Below, one piece after another: positions 1 to 6,384 of a DNA stretch of 7,643 nt (its first letter is position 1; the number at the start of each line of letters is the position of its first letter). The position numbers and the translations under genes are program-made. Origin of the DNA: an uncultured bacterium. Its GTDB lineage: Bacteria; Actinomycetota; Actinomycetes; S36-B12. The notes under the pieces were generated by a model. The model had not been told where the DNA came from, searched no databases, and worked only from the letters and a program-made list of their open reading frames with translations. The DNA is taken from assembly GCA_903940375.1 (NCBI GenBank), contig CAJAKT010000602.1:1-7643 (forward strand), written 5' to 3'.

Positions 1-1
1 G

Positions 2-19
2 AGCCACACTCCGGTGGCT
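2..19. terminator. short hairpin at the left edge, possible terminator of an upstream gene
   Basis: AGCCAC (2-7) pairs perfectly with GTGGCT (14-19) around a 6-base loop. It lies about 80 bases before the first gene and could be the tail of a terminator for a gene outside the window. There is no T tract after it and the upstream gene cannot be seen, so the role is a guess. A weaker inverted repeat, CAGAA (29-33) with TTCTG (42-46), follows. Confidence 0.25.
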
Positions 20-90
20 GATCGACATCAGAATCTCCAGTTTCTGACGTGGTCTGGCCTCTCCCTCCGTCAGCATTGCTGGACTACGTA

Positions 91-95
91 GGAGG
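91..95 (+). promoter_or_regulatory. strong Shine-Dalgarno of the DUF4190-type gene
   Basis: GGAGG lies six bases before the ATG at 102. It supports this start over the internal ATG at codon 23. I could not recognise a convincing promoter in the 90 bases before it. Confidence 0.8.
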
Positions 96-101
96 ATCCA
101 C

Positions 102-410
102 ATGTCCAATCCCGTACCAGCAAGCGACCCGAAGCTGCCGGCATCGACCCCGAAGTCAGGCAGTGGCATGGCTATCACGACCTTGATCCTGGGGATCGTG
201 GCAGTGCTGATCTCCTTCTTCCCATTCATCAACATCTTCGCTTTTGTTCTCGGAGGTGTCGCGGTCATTCTCGGGATCGTTGCCATCGTGAAGGGCAAAG
301 CCAATGGGCGAGTGCCCGGGATGAGCGTCGTGGGAATGATTCTCGGCGCCATCGCGGTGGTCATCGCGATTCTCGTCATGACGGTTTTCAGCCTGTCGGT
401 CGGCGGCTAA
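102..410 (+). CDS. small DUF4190-type membrane protein
   Basis: A 102-residue integral membrane protein. Residues 1-22 form a polar, Pro/Ser/Lys-rich cytoplasmic tail. Three hydrophobic segments follow, at about 24-42, 44-63 and 74-97. The pattern is two Gly-rich helices (ending in LGGVAVILGIVAIVKGKA), a short basic loop (GRVPGMS) and a third Gly-rich helix beginning VVGMILGAIAVV, which matches the DUF4190 family as I remember it. The function of that family is not established, though members are common in Gram-positive bacteria, often with Pro-rich tails. The start is supported by GGAGG six bases upstream. The gene stands alone on the plus strand, converges on the pentapeptide lipoprotein gene, and ends just before a shared hairpin. 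Membrane location is well supported. The family assignment rests on pattern, not on a search. Confidence 0.85.
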   Translation: MSNPVPASDPKLPASTPKSGSGMAITTLILGIVAVLISFFPFINIFAFVLGGVAVILGIVAIVKGKANGRVPGMSVVGMILGAIAVVIAILVMTVFSLSVGG

Positions 411-423
411 GCCGATTCGTGCT

Positions 424-457
424 CGTCCCCGTCGGATCGTTGGTACCGACGGGGACG
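424..457. terminator. two-way terminator hairpin between convergent genes
   Basis: A perfect 12-bp stem, CGTCCCCGTCGG (424-435) with CCGACGGGGACG (446-457), around a 10-base loop. It sits 13 bases after the stop of the plus-strand gene and 5 bases beyond the stop of the minus-strand gene, so it can serve both. No T tract follows on either side, as is common for actinobacterial terminators. It is the strongest hairpin I found in the window. Confidence 0.8.
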
Positions 458-462
458 GCGCC

Positions 463-1803
463 TTAGATGCACTTGCCGATGGAACCTGCAGCGCAGACAT
501 GGCCGTCGATCCACGTTGCCCCGGTCAGTATCGCGCCATCCAGCGTCGCTCCCGTCAAGGTGACGACCGACAGGTCCGCACTCGCCAGGTTCGCGTCCGA
601 AAGGTTTGCGTTGGTCAGGTCGGAGCCGTTGAACCTCATGCTCGTGAGCGTCGCGCCGGTCAGGTTCGTGCCGATCATGGCTCCTTGGAACTGAACTTTG
701 TTGAGGTTCGCCCCGGTCAGGTCGGCTCCGGACAGCTGCGTCATGCCCTGGTCGGTATCGACCAGGAGGGCGCCGGCGAGATTCACACCGGTCATTGTTG
801 CGTCGGTGAAGTCGGAGCCCGAGAAGTCCGCGCTCGAGAGGTCGGCGCCAGCAAGGTTCGCACGGGTCATGTCAGTGCTCCAGGCCACCGCGCCCTTCCA
901 GGTCGTAACCGCGAGGATCGCGTCTCGAAGAACCGATCCGGTGATCGTCGCGTCCGACAGGTCAGCACCCTTCAGGTTCGCGCCGTTGAGGGTGGCGTCG
1001 GTGAGGTTCGCCCCGGTCAACACGGCGCCGGAGAGGTTCGCACCCGACAGGTAGGCATTGGCCAGGTTCGCATTGGGGCAATGGGTGTCAGGCTCGATGC
1101 TGCAGCCGTTGATGACGGGAATCGGGTCGGCTGCCTGGACGCTGGCCTTCGTCGAGGTTGAACTCGGAGAAGCTCCGGTAGAGGCCGTGTTCGACGCTGA
1201 AGCGGTGACACTCCCGGAGGGTGATGGGGTCGCGCTGGTAGACGGGGACGCCGAGCTGGTAGATGAGCCGTCGGTGGCACCGTCGATGAAGAGGGAGCCT
1301 GCGGTGAATGTCGTAGGGGTCGGCGTGCGTGGTGGAGCGACCGTCTCCACGGCATCAGAGTGCGGAGCGGACTCGCGGAGCAGCCGGGATGCGTCGAGCG
1401 TCAGAGTGTGGGCCGAGTCGTCGTAGACGGGGTTCGCCAGTTCGAGGACGATCGCGGCGGGCATGCTCGATGCCGGCTCGGTGTACGACAGGACGGCATT
1501 GGGCTTGTCGGCTCCAAACCACTTGTCCCACCCGTTGGTGAAGTCGGTGGTGGACAGCATGTAGCTGTGCCGGATCGGCCGGTCGGTGAACTCTGTGGCG
1601 TAGTCGCGTACCCCGGTTAACGTCAGAGTGAGGCCGGTGTCCCCGGTGCCGGTGATCGTTCCACCCTCAGAGTTGAGGGCCCACAGGAAGGAGACTGCTG
1701 CGGGTGGCGGGCTCGTTGCCGGGCTTGTCGCCGGATTGCTCGAGCAGCCTGCGACCAGGGCGATGAGGCTCAGGCCGACGATCAGTGCCGGGATTCTTCG
1801 CAT
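463..1803 (-). CDS. secreted pentapeptide-repeat lipoprotein
   Basis: A 446-residue predicted lipoprotein. The ATG at 1803 is chosen over one at 1923 because GGAGG (1809-1813) lies five bases before it and a lipoprotein signal peptide starts there: MRR, a hydrophobic core, then lipobox VAGC with C20 as the lipidation site. Residues 36-175 form a domain of unknown function containing FTDRP (72-76) and later a W...FGADKPNAVL stretch. I recall similar patterns in other uncharacterised pentapeptide proteins. Residues 176-222 are a Ser/Thr/Pro/Ala linker. Residues 243-430 are pentapeptide repeats of the A(N/D)LxG type, about 37 repeats, expected to form a right-handed beta-helix of roughly nine coils with two irregular insertions (around 295-312 and 348-356). 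Cysteine pairs C234/C242 and C437/C445 flank the solenoid. The product should be anchored outside the membrane. Pentapeptide proteins such as MfpA/Qnr act on gyrase in the cytoplasm, so that role is unlikely here. The partner is unknown. Confidence 0.88.
   Translation of the reverse strand: MRRIPALIVGLSLIALVAGCSSNPATSPATSPPPAAVSFLWALNSEGGTITGTGDTGLTLTLTGVRDYATEFTDRPIRHSYMLSTTDFTNGWDKWFGADKPNAVLSYTEPASSMPAAIVLELANPVYDDSAHTLTLDASRLLRESAPHSDAVETVAPPRTPTPTTFTAGSLFIDGATDGSSTSSASPSTSATPSPSGSVTASASNTASTGASPSSTSTKASVQAADPIPVINGCSIEPDTHCPNANLANAYLSGANLSGAVLTGANLTDATLNGANLKGADLSDATITGSVLRDAILAVTTWKGAVAWSTDMTRANLAGADLSSADFSGSDFTDATMTGVNLAGALLVDTDQGMTQLSGADLTGANLNKVQFQGAMIGTNLTGATLTSMRFNGSDLTNANLSDANLASADLSVVTLTGATLDGAILTGATWIDGHVCAAGSIGKCI
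514..1077 (-). repeat. 15-base periodic coding repeat (pentapeptide solenoid)
   Basis: On the plus strand, GTCAGGTTCGC-like strings recur at multiples of 15 bases. They are the reverse complement of codons for A-N/D-L-x-G. Copies are diverged and in frame, so this is a protein repeat and not a DNA element. Such tracts can change length by slippage or recombination. Confidence 0.85.
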
Positions 1804-2175
1804 GGTTTCCTCCAGAGATGTCCGTGACGGTACAGCGGGATAGCGACAGGCAGGGTCCCCAGCGATCGCGGTAGCCGGCTCTATCCGAATGAAGGCCTGG
1901 CCGTGGGCGGGCAAATCACCCACATCGTGACCAGTCGTCTATTCCGGTCTATTCCGCCCTCCACCGCGGATGTTGGGGGGTCACTCCGCCGTGATGCCCT
2001 CGGGCGCGCAGATCCAAACCTCGGCATGCAATCGGCAGCACCGTCCCGGATGCGCCGTCCGGCGCTGACGTGGGCCGGGCGCACCGCGGTTTGATGATGG
2101 ATCTTTCAGTGCGCCTTCCGGAGCCCGATCCATCTAGCATGACCGGTATTCGCGGTCCGACGAAACGGGGAAACG
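1804..2175. other. divergent intergenic region with repeats, no gene recognised
   Basis: This 372-base stretch separates the lipoprotein gene (leftward) from the 53-residue gene (rightward), so it should hold both promoters. I see a perfect tandem direct repeat GTCTATTCCG (1937-1946 and 1947-1956), a compact hairpin GCGCC-GTCC-GGCGC (2052-2065), and an inverted repeat GATGGATC/GATCCATC (2096-2103 and 2127-2134). Open frames here have no convincing start, ribosome site or recognisable protein. No -35/-10 pair of good quality is apparent for the lipoprotein gene. Confidence 0.6.
2096..2140 (+). promoter_or_regulatory. inverted repeat next to a -10-like box before the 53-residue gene
   Basis: GATGGATC (2096-2103) and its reverse complement GATCCATC (2127-2134) are separated by 23 bases. 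The right arm abuts TAGCAT (2135-2140), which fits the TANNNT -10 pattern of actinobacterial housekeeping promoters and would give a leader of about 29 bases. No good -35 box is visible. An operator or a leader hairpin is possible; chance is not excluded. Confidence 0.25.
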
Positions 2176-2337
2176 ATGTCCGACAAGAGCCGTCAGATCA
2201 TCCGGATCGTGGTGGCCCTAGCCTTAATGACGACTGGAACAATCATGTGGGTCGCGAATGTATGGACGCCCTGGTCGGCCGTTATCGGCTTTATCGGTGT
2301 GTGTCTCTTCCCGGTATTCGCGTTCAAGCGAAAGTAG
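2176..2337 (+). CDS. 53-residue hypothetical protein with two membrane helices
   Basis: Read directly from the sequence. ATG at 2176 opens a 53-codon frame ending at TAG 2335-2337, with an in-frame TGA upstream at 2140-2142, so no longer version is possible. The protein starts MSDKSRQ. It has hydrophobic segments at about 8-28 and 33-50 joined by a NVWTPW turn, and ends in FKRK. Charged ends with both helices between them suggest a hairpin with both termini in the cytoplasm. A GGGG (2167-2170) five bases before the ATG is a weak ribosome site. Most codons end in G or C, as expected for a real gene in this genome, though it contains one rare TTA (codon 17). A hairpin follows the stop. I do not recognise a family. 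It could be a small membrane subunit or regulator, or less likely a chance frame. Confidence 0.6.
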   Translation: MSDKSRQIIRIVVALALMTTGTIMWVANVWTPWSAVIGFIGVCLFPVFAFKRK

Positions 2338-2349
2338 GGATCCAAGTAG

Positions 2350-2386
2350 CTTCTGCCATGCCACTTCCCTTGGCAGGCAACGGAAG
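2350..2386. terminator. imperfect hairpin between convergent genes
   Basis: The stem is built from CTTC/GAAG (2350-2353 with 2383-2386), TGCC/GGCA (2354-2357 with 2376-2379) and TGCC/GGCA (2359-2362 with 2372-2375). It has a bulged A at 2358, an ACG bulge at 2380-2382 and a 9-base loop. It lies 12 bases after the stop of the 53-residue gene and 23 bases beyond the MmpL stop, a position that suits a two-way terminator. It is weaker than the hairpin at 424-457. Confidence 0.5.
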
Positions 2387-2409
2387 TCGCTGAGCATCCC
2401 GCGCTAGTG

Positions 2410-5400
2410 CTACTCGAGTTTGATTGTCGGCAGGATCCGATCGAGCCACTTCGGGACCCACCAGTTGGCCCGACCGAACAGACTCATGAGCGAGGGCACG
2501 AGCACGAGCCGGACCAGGAAGGCGTCGATGATGACGGCGGACGCCAGCGCCACACCGAACAGCTTGATGGTGTCGAGGGGCGTGGGGACGAAGGACAGGA
2601 AGACGCACGTCATGATCGTCGCGGCGGCGACGACAACCTTGCCGGAGCCCGCGAGACCAAGTCGCACGGCGTCGGAGTTGTCGTGGGACCTCTCCCACTC
2701 CTCGCGCATACGCGTGACGAGGAAGACCTGGTAGTCCATCGACAGGCCGAACAGGATCGCGAAGACCATGATCGGCAGGAAGGGCAGGATCGGGCCCGTC
2801 CCCGTCACTCCAAGCAGTGAGTCGCCGACGCCCATCTGGAACACCGCGACCGTGACGCCCAGCGCGCCGGCGAACGACAGCAGCGATGTCACCGCGGCCG
2901 TCAACGGGATCACCAGCGAGTGGAACAGCAGCATGAGGGCCAGGAAGCCGAGTCCGACGACCAGCAGCAGGAAGACCGGCAGCGCGCCCGTGAGGACCGT
3001 CGTGAAGTCCTCCGCGACCGCCTGCGCACCACCGACATAGATGGTCGCGCCGGACTGCGTCGCGATCTCCGGTGCCGTGGTGCCGCGGATGCGGTCGAGG
3101 AGAGCCGTCGTGTCCTCGGACGATGGCGGGGTCGCCGGCTTGACGATCACCGAGGTGACCTTGCCGTCGATGCCGAATACCTGCTTGTCGAGCTCGAGCA
3201 GCGGGAGCATTCCCGATGACGGGATCGTCGACGCAACTCCCGGTGTCTTCTCCAGCGCGGTGATGACCTGCGCCAGCGCCGCGTAGTCGTCCGGCTTCTG
3301 CATCTGCACGGCAACGAAGAACGGGCCGTTGGTGCCCGGGCCGAAGCCGGTCGACATGAGGTCGAATCCCACCCGCAGGGGAGAGCCCTTGGCCTCGGAT
3401 CCGTCGTCGGGGAAGCCCATCTCCATCGACAGTGCCGGAGAGGCGAGCACGCCGATGATCACGAGCGACAGGATCACGGGGACCAGCGGCATGCGCTGCA
3501 GCAGGGTGCCGTACTTCGCCCATCGCGAAGCGGCAGGATCCTCAGGCTTGGGATGCCGCGCCCACGGCATCCGGATGCTCAGCGCCTTCGTGCCGAGCAG
3601 CGACAGCAGGGCGGGGAGCATCCACAGGGCCGAGAGCATCACCATCAGAACGGCGGCGGCTGCGGCGATGGCGAGGCCGTTGAAGAAGTTGATGCGCAGG
3701 ACGAACATGCCGAGGAGGGCGACCATCACCGTTGTGCCGGCGAACGCCACGGCCTTGCCTGCGGTGCCGACTGCCTCCAGGACGGCGTCCTTGGGAGCCG
3801 ATCCGTTGCGCACCGCCTGGTTGAACCGGTTCATGATGAACAGGGCGTAGTCGATGCCAACGCCCAGGCCGATCATCGCCGCGAGCGTCGGCGCGAACGA
3901 GGCCACGTCCATGAATCGCGCCGCAACAATGACGAGCAATTGACCGGCGACGAGACCGGTGATGGCGACGACGATCGGCAGGCCGGCCGCCACGATCGAA
4001 CCGAACGTGATCAGCAGGATGATGATGGCAGCGAGCAGGCCGATGGCCTGAGAGGAGTCTGGACCGGCGCCCGCACCTTCGAGCGCAGATCCCGACACCC
4101 CGACGGTCAGCGTCGGGCTGTTGGCCGTCATGGCCACGTTGACGAACTCCGTTGCCTCAGCGGTGCTCGGCGCCGTCCCCTTGAGGGTCACCGTGGCGTA
4201 GGCGACGGAGCCGTCCTGCGAGACCGCAGAGGTGGCGGCCTGCGTCGCGCTGGCGGCATTGGCCAACTCCTGTGCCTTGGCCTTCACCTCCGCCATGGCC
4301 TTCGTGGCCTCCCTGGTGTCCTTCGGGAGCGCGTGCGCGAACGCGGCGAGCTTCTTGGGGCTCGCGGCTGCGAGCCCTGCGAGAGTCGTAGCGGGGAGTC
4401 GCGCGAAAGTATTGAGGTCACCGAATGCCGCGACGACCTTGTCGATGTCCGCCTTCGTCAGTCCGACGAGGAAGGACAGTTCCTTGGGCGTGAGCTTCGC
4501 GAGCTTGTCGAGCGTCCCCTTGGACGAGGACGCCATCGACGCGAGGCCGGGCAGGGCCCGGGCCACTGCCGCGAGCTTCGCCGGGATGGCCTTCGCCAGC
4601 GGGGCGATGTCCTTGAGGAGTTTCGCCGCCTGCTTCACCTGCTTCTTCGTCAGACCCGCGGCCTTGGCCACGGCCGCTATGTCCGCAGCGAGCTGGGGAT
4701 CGGCGGCCTCGGCCTTCGCTAGACCTGCCACGACCTTCTCGATGCCGCGTACCTCGGCCGGCAGTTTCTTCGCGAACGCGGCGAGGTCGGACTTGGGCGT
4801 GTCAGCAAGTTCCTTGAGCACCGACCGCGGCAGGTGCGCGAACGAGTCGAGGCCGCCGATGGCCGACAGCCCGGCCTCGATGTCAGCGGAACTCAGCCCG
4901 ACGATGAAGTGGAGGTCGGCGGGCGTGATCGCCGCAAGGGCGGCCAGGTCGGCCTTCGGCAGCTGCGCCAACTTGGCGATCTCGGGCAGGGCTCGGCCGA
5001 GGGCGGCCAGCTTCGCCGGGTCGGCCTTCTCCAGGGGTGCCAGCTCGTCCAGGAACTTCGCCGCCTCGTCGAGCTGGTCCTCCGGGATGCCCGTCTTCTT
5101 GCTCAGTTCCGAGCGGATCGCCTCGAGCACGGCAGCGCGCAGGTCCGTCGGTGTCGGCTTCGGGCACGTTGACCCGTAGTTCTTGCCGTAGGGGCCGACC
5201 ACGCACGTGACGTAGTCCAGAGCAGCCAGTCGCTGCAGCGTCGGCTCGATCGCTGCCTTCGTGGCCTCGTCCGTGACGGCACCGCTGCGAGGGGCCCAGA
5301 TCACCTGGACGGATGTCGTGTCCGTCGGCTTGCCCGCTAGTTCCGTGAGCAGGTCCTGCGCCGTCGTGGACTGGACGCCCGGCAGGGCGAAGCTGTCGTT

Positions 5401-5511
5401 GAACTTGCCTCCGAAGGCGCTGGCCGATGCACCGATGATGATCACCACAAGGAGCCACACGATCAGGGCTATCACGGGTCGGCGCACTGCCCAGCGGCTC
5501 ACATGCGCCAT
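2410..5511 (-). CDS. MmpL/RND-family transporter with enlarged, duplicated extracytoplasmic loop
   Basis: A 1033-residue integral membrane protein of the MMPL branch of the RND superfamily, proton-driven exporters of lipids and other hydrophobic compounds. The protein has twofold architecture: TM1 at about 13-33, a huge loop (34-487), TM2-6 (488-640), a cytoplasmic link, TM7 (676-693), a second outer loop (about 697-840) and TM8-12 (843-1012). Both halves carry the Asp-Tyr pair of MmpL proton relays: GVGIDYALF (D554, Y555) and GLSMDYQVF (D926, Y927), matching D256/Y257 and D645/Y646 of M. tuberculosis MmpL3. Loop 1 has a possible disulfide (C103/C116) and two tandem helical units described separately. 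There is no long C-terminal cytoplasmic tail. It is the last gene of the operon, 48 bases after the permease stop. The ATG at 5511 lacks a clear ribosome site. The substrate is unknown; a lipid is the best guess. Confidence 0.93.
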   Translation of the reverse strand: MAHVSRWAVRRPVIALIVWLLVVIIIGASASAFGGKFNDSFALPGVQSTTAQDLLTELAGKPTDTTSVQVIWAPRSGAVTDEATKAAIEPTLQRLAALDYVTCVVGPYGKNYGSTCPKPTPTDLRAAVLEAIRSELSKKTGIPEDQLDEAAKFLDELAPLEKADPAKLAALGRALPEIAKLAQLPKADLAALAAITPADLHFIVGLSSADIEAGLSAIGGLDSFAHLPRSVLKELADTPKSDLAAFAKKLPAEVRGIEKVVAGLAKAEAADPQLAADIAAVAKAAGLTKKQVKQAAKLLKDIAPLAKAIPAKLAAVARALPGLASMASSSKGTLDKLAKLTPKELSFLVGLTKADIDKVVAAFGDLNTFARLPATTLAGLAAASPKKLAAFAHALPKDTREATKAMAEVKAKAQELANAASATQAATSAVSQDGSVAYATVTLKGTAPSTAEATEFVNVAMTANSPTLTVGVSGSALEGAGAGPDSSQAIGLLAAIIILLITFGSIVAAGLPIVVAITGLVAGQLLVIVAARFMDVASFAPTLAAMIGLGVGIDYALFIMNRFNQAVRNGSAPKDAVLEAVGTAGKAVAFAGTTVMVALLGMFVLRINFFNGLAIAAAAAVLMVMLSALWMLPALLSLLGTKALSIRMPWARHPKPEDPAASRWAKYGTLLQRMPLVPVILSLVIIGVLASPALSMEMGFPDDGSEAKGSPLRVGFDLMSTGFGPGTNGPFFVAVQMQKPDDYAALAQVITALEKTPGVASTIPSSGMLPLLELDKQVFGIDGKVTSVIVKPATPPSSEDTTALLDRIRGTTAPEIATQSGATIYVGGAQAVAEDFTTVLTGALPVFLLLVVGLGFLALMLLFHSLVIPLTAAVTSLLSFAGALGVTVAVFQMGVGDSLLGVTGTGPILPFLPIMVFAILFGLSMDYQVFLVTRMREEWERSHDNSDAVRLGLAGSGKVVVAAATIMTCVFLSFVPTPLDTIKLFGVALASAVIIDAFLVRLVLVPSLMSLFGRANWWVPKWLDRILPTIKLE
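4285..4641 (-). repeat. MmpL loop 1, helical unit 2 (residues 291-409)
   Basis: Second copy of the helical unit. Matching landmarks are IPAKLAAV, ARALP, LTPKEL, VGLTKADI, FARLP and KLAAFAHALP. A linker of about 26 residues (265-290) joins the copies. The two together span about 265 residues. The copies differ at about half of positions, so the duplication is old and not an assembly artefact. Confidence 0.85.
4720..5076 (-). repeat. MmpL loop 1, helical unit 1 (residues 146-264)
   Basis: First copy of an Ala/Leu/Lys-rich, predicted all-helical unit. It contains landmarks DPAKLAAL, ARALP-like GRALP, LTP-like ITPADL, VGLSSADI, FAHLP and DLAAFAKKLP. It aligns without gaps to unit 2 at an offset of exactly 145 residues. 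By hand count, about 53 of 106 positions are identical over residues 146-251 versus 291-396. Within the unit, a [L/T]P-x-x-x-L-x-x-L/F pattern recurs, suggesting short helices packed in a series. Confidence 0.85.
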
Positions 5512-5514
5512 AGT

Positions 5515-5529
5515 GCCGGATTTGCCGGC
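5515..5529 (-). promoter_or_regulatory. small hairpin just before the MmpL start codon
   Basis: On the minus strand GCCGG-CAAAT-CCGGC forms a 5-bp GC stem with a 5-base loop, ending three bases before the ATG at 5511, where a ribosome site would normally sit. No purine-rich Shine-Dalgarno is present in the 48-base gap. It could lower or control MmpL translation, or be incidental. Confidence 0.3.
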
Positions 5530-5559
5530 GCTCAGGGTCGCTTTGGTGTGGACGTGCTG

Positions 5560-6384
5560 TCAGCTCGTGATGTCCTTCTGCGCGAACCTCGCCCAGGCCA
5601 GCGTGGCGAACACGGCGATGTAGGCGAGCGTGACGAGGAGCCCCTGCCGCATGCTGTCGAAGAACATCGGGTTGCGGAAGAGATCGGCGAACGAGGGCCA
5701 GTAGTGGACGGGCAGCCACGGATGGATCCAGTCCAGCTGCGAGATACCGTCAAGGATCCACATGGCCGTCGAGATGATCGTGACCGTGATCATCGCCGCG
5801 ATGGGCTGCTCGGTCAGCGTGGAGACGAACAGCCCGATCGCGGCAAGGCCGGCCAGGCATGCGGTGATGTACAGCACCGCCAGCGCCACGCGGCCGAGCG
5901 CCTCGACCAGCGGGATCTCATCGCCGGAGAGAAGGGTCACGGGCCCGAGCCCGAAGAAGATGCCGCCGGCGATGATGCCGGCCACCGTGACGACCAGGAC
6001 ACCGACAAAGGCCCCGATGACGAGCGAGATGTACTTGATCACCAGCAGGCGCGTGCGCTGCACCGGAACGGTGAGCAGATAGCGCAGCGTGCCGGTGTTC
6101 GCCTCGCCCGCGATGGCGTCGCCCGACAGCACGGCGACGGCGAGCGGGAGGAACAGCGCGAGCTCGATGGTCAGCGCCGACAGTGCGACGAAGATCCCGT
6201 TCGAGGTCGCAGACGCGATGAAGCCGGTCCCGCGACCGCGGCCGGGTGAGGAGTACTTCAGGGCAACGGCGATCAGGATCGGCACGGCCGCCAGCACGAG
6301 GATGCCCGCCTGGTTGCGACGACGCCCGACGATGAGGTGCATCTCCGATCCCAGGAGGCGCAGCGATGCGTTAGCCGCTGACAT
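5560..6384 (-). CDS. ABC-2 type transporter permease
   Basis: A 274-residue membrane subunit of an ABC transporter. Six hydrophobic segments lie at about 27-43, 62-86, 118-144, 162-186, 194-212 and 247-264. The stretch GEANTGTLRYLLTVPVQRTR (93-112), between the second and third helices, is the conserved cytoplasmic coupling region of ABC-2 permeases (compare E.xGT..LL..P..R). It is typical of small exporters of the NatAB/BcrAB kind. The ATG at 6384 overlaps the end of the ATPase gene by 14 bases and has a strong ribosome site GGGGAGGG (6390-6397), so the two are co-expressed as one transporter. With a single permease gene, a homodimer is likely. The substrate cannot be read from sequence; the LolA-like and MmpL neighbours suggest something lipid-related. 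Confidence 0.9.
   Translation of the reverse strand: MSAANASLRLLGSEMHLIVGRRRNQAGILVLAAVPILIAVALKYSSPGRGRGTGFIASATSNGIFVALSALTIELALFLPLAVAVLSGDAIAGEANTGTLRYLLTVPVQRTRLLVIKYISLVIGAFVGVLVVTVAGIIAGGIFFGLGPVTLLSGDEIPLVEALGRVALAVLYITACLAGLAAIGLFVSTLTEQPIAAMITVTIISTAMWILDGISQLDWIHPWLPVHYWPSFADLFRNPMFFDSMRQGLLVTLAYIAVFATLAWARFAQKDITS

Noticed and set aside
514..1077. Short regularly spaced repeats resembling a CRISPR array
   Set aside because: The period is 15 bases, copies are diverged and in frame with A(N/D)LxG, and there are no unique spacers of constant length.
467..1161. Long plus-strand frames rich in Arg, Gly and Val (467-694, 499-1161, 698-1054)
   Set aside because: They are antisense shadows of the pentapeptide repeats; their apparent repeats come from the 15-base coding period.
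1804..1923. Longer start for the lipoprotein at 1923 (40 extra residues)
   Set aside because: The extension is polar and would bury the signal peptide. The ATG at 1803 has GGAGG at ideal spacing and begins a textbook lipoprotein signal.
2070..2393. 107-residue plus-strand frame across the intergenic region
   Set aside because: It overlaps the better-supported 53-residue gene in another frame, has no ribosome site, and gives a protein with no hydrophobic or family pattern.
2324..3523. 399-residue minus-strand frame inside MmpL
   Set aside because: It is very rich in Arg, Gly, His and Pro, as out-of-frame GC-rich DNA gives, and lies in another frame of a clear MmpL gene.
3553..5179. Long plus-strand frames antisense to MmpL (3553-4722 and 4232-5179)
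   Set aside because: Composition is typical of antisense GC-rich shadows. The apparent internal repeats mirror the MmpL duplication.
5503..6249. 248-residue plus-strand frame antisense to the permease
   Set aside because: It is Asp/Arg/Gly/Glu-rich with no fold pattern, while the minus strand holds a clear six-helix ABC-2 permease.
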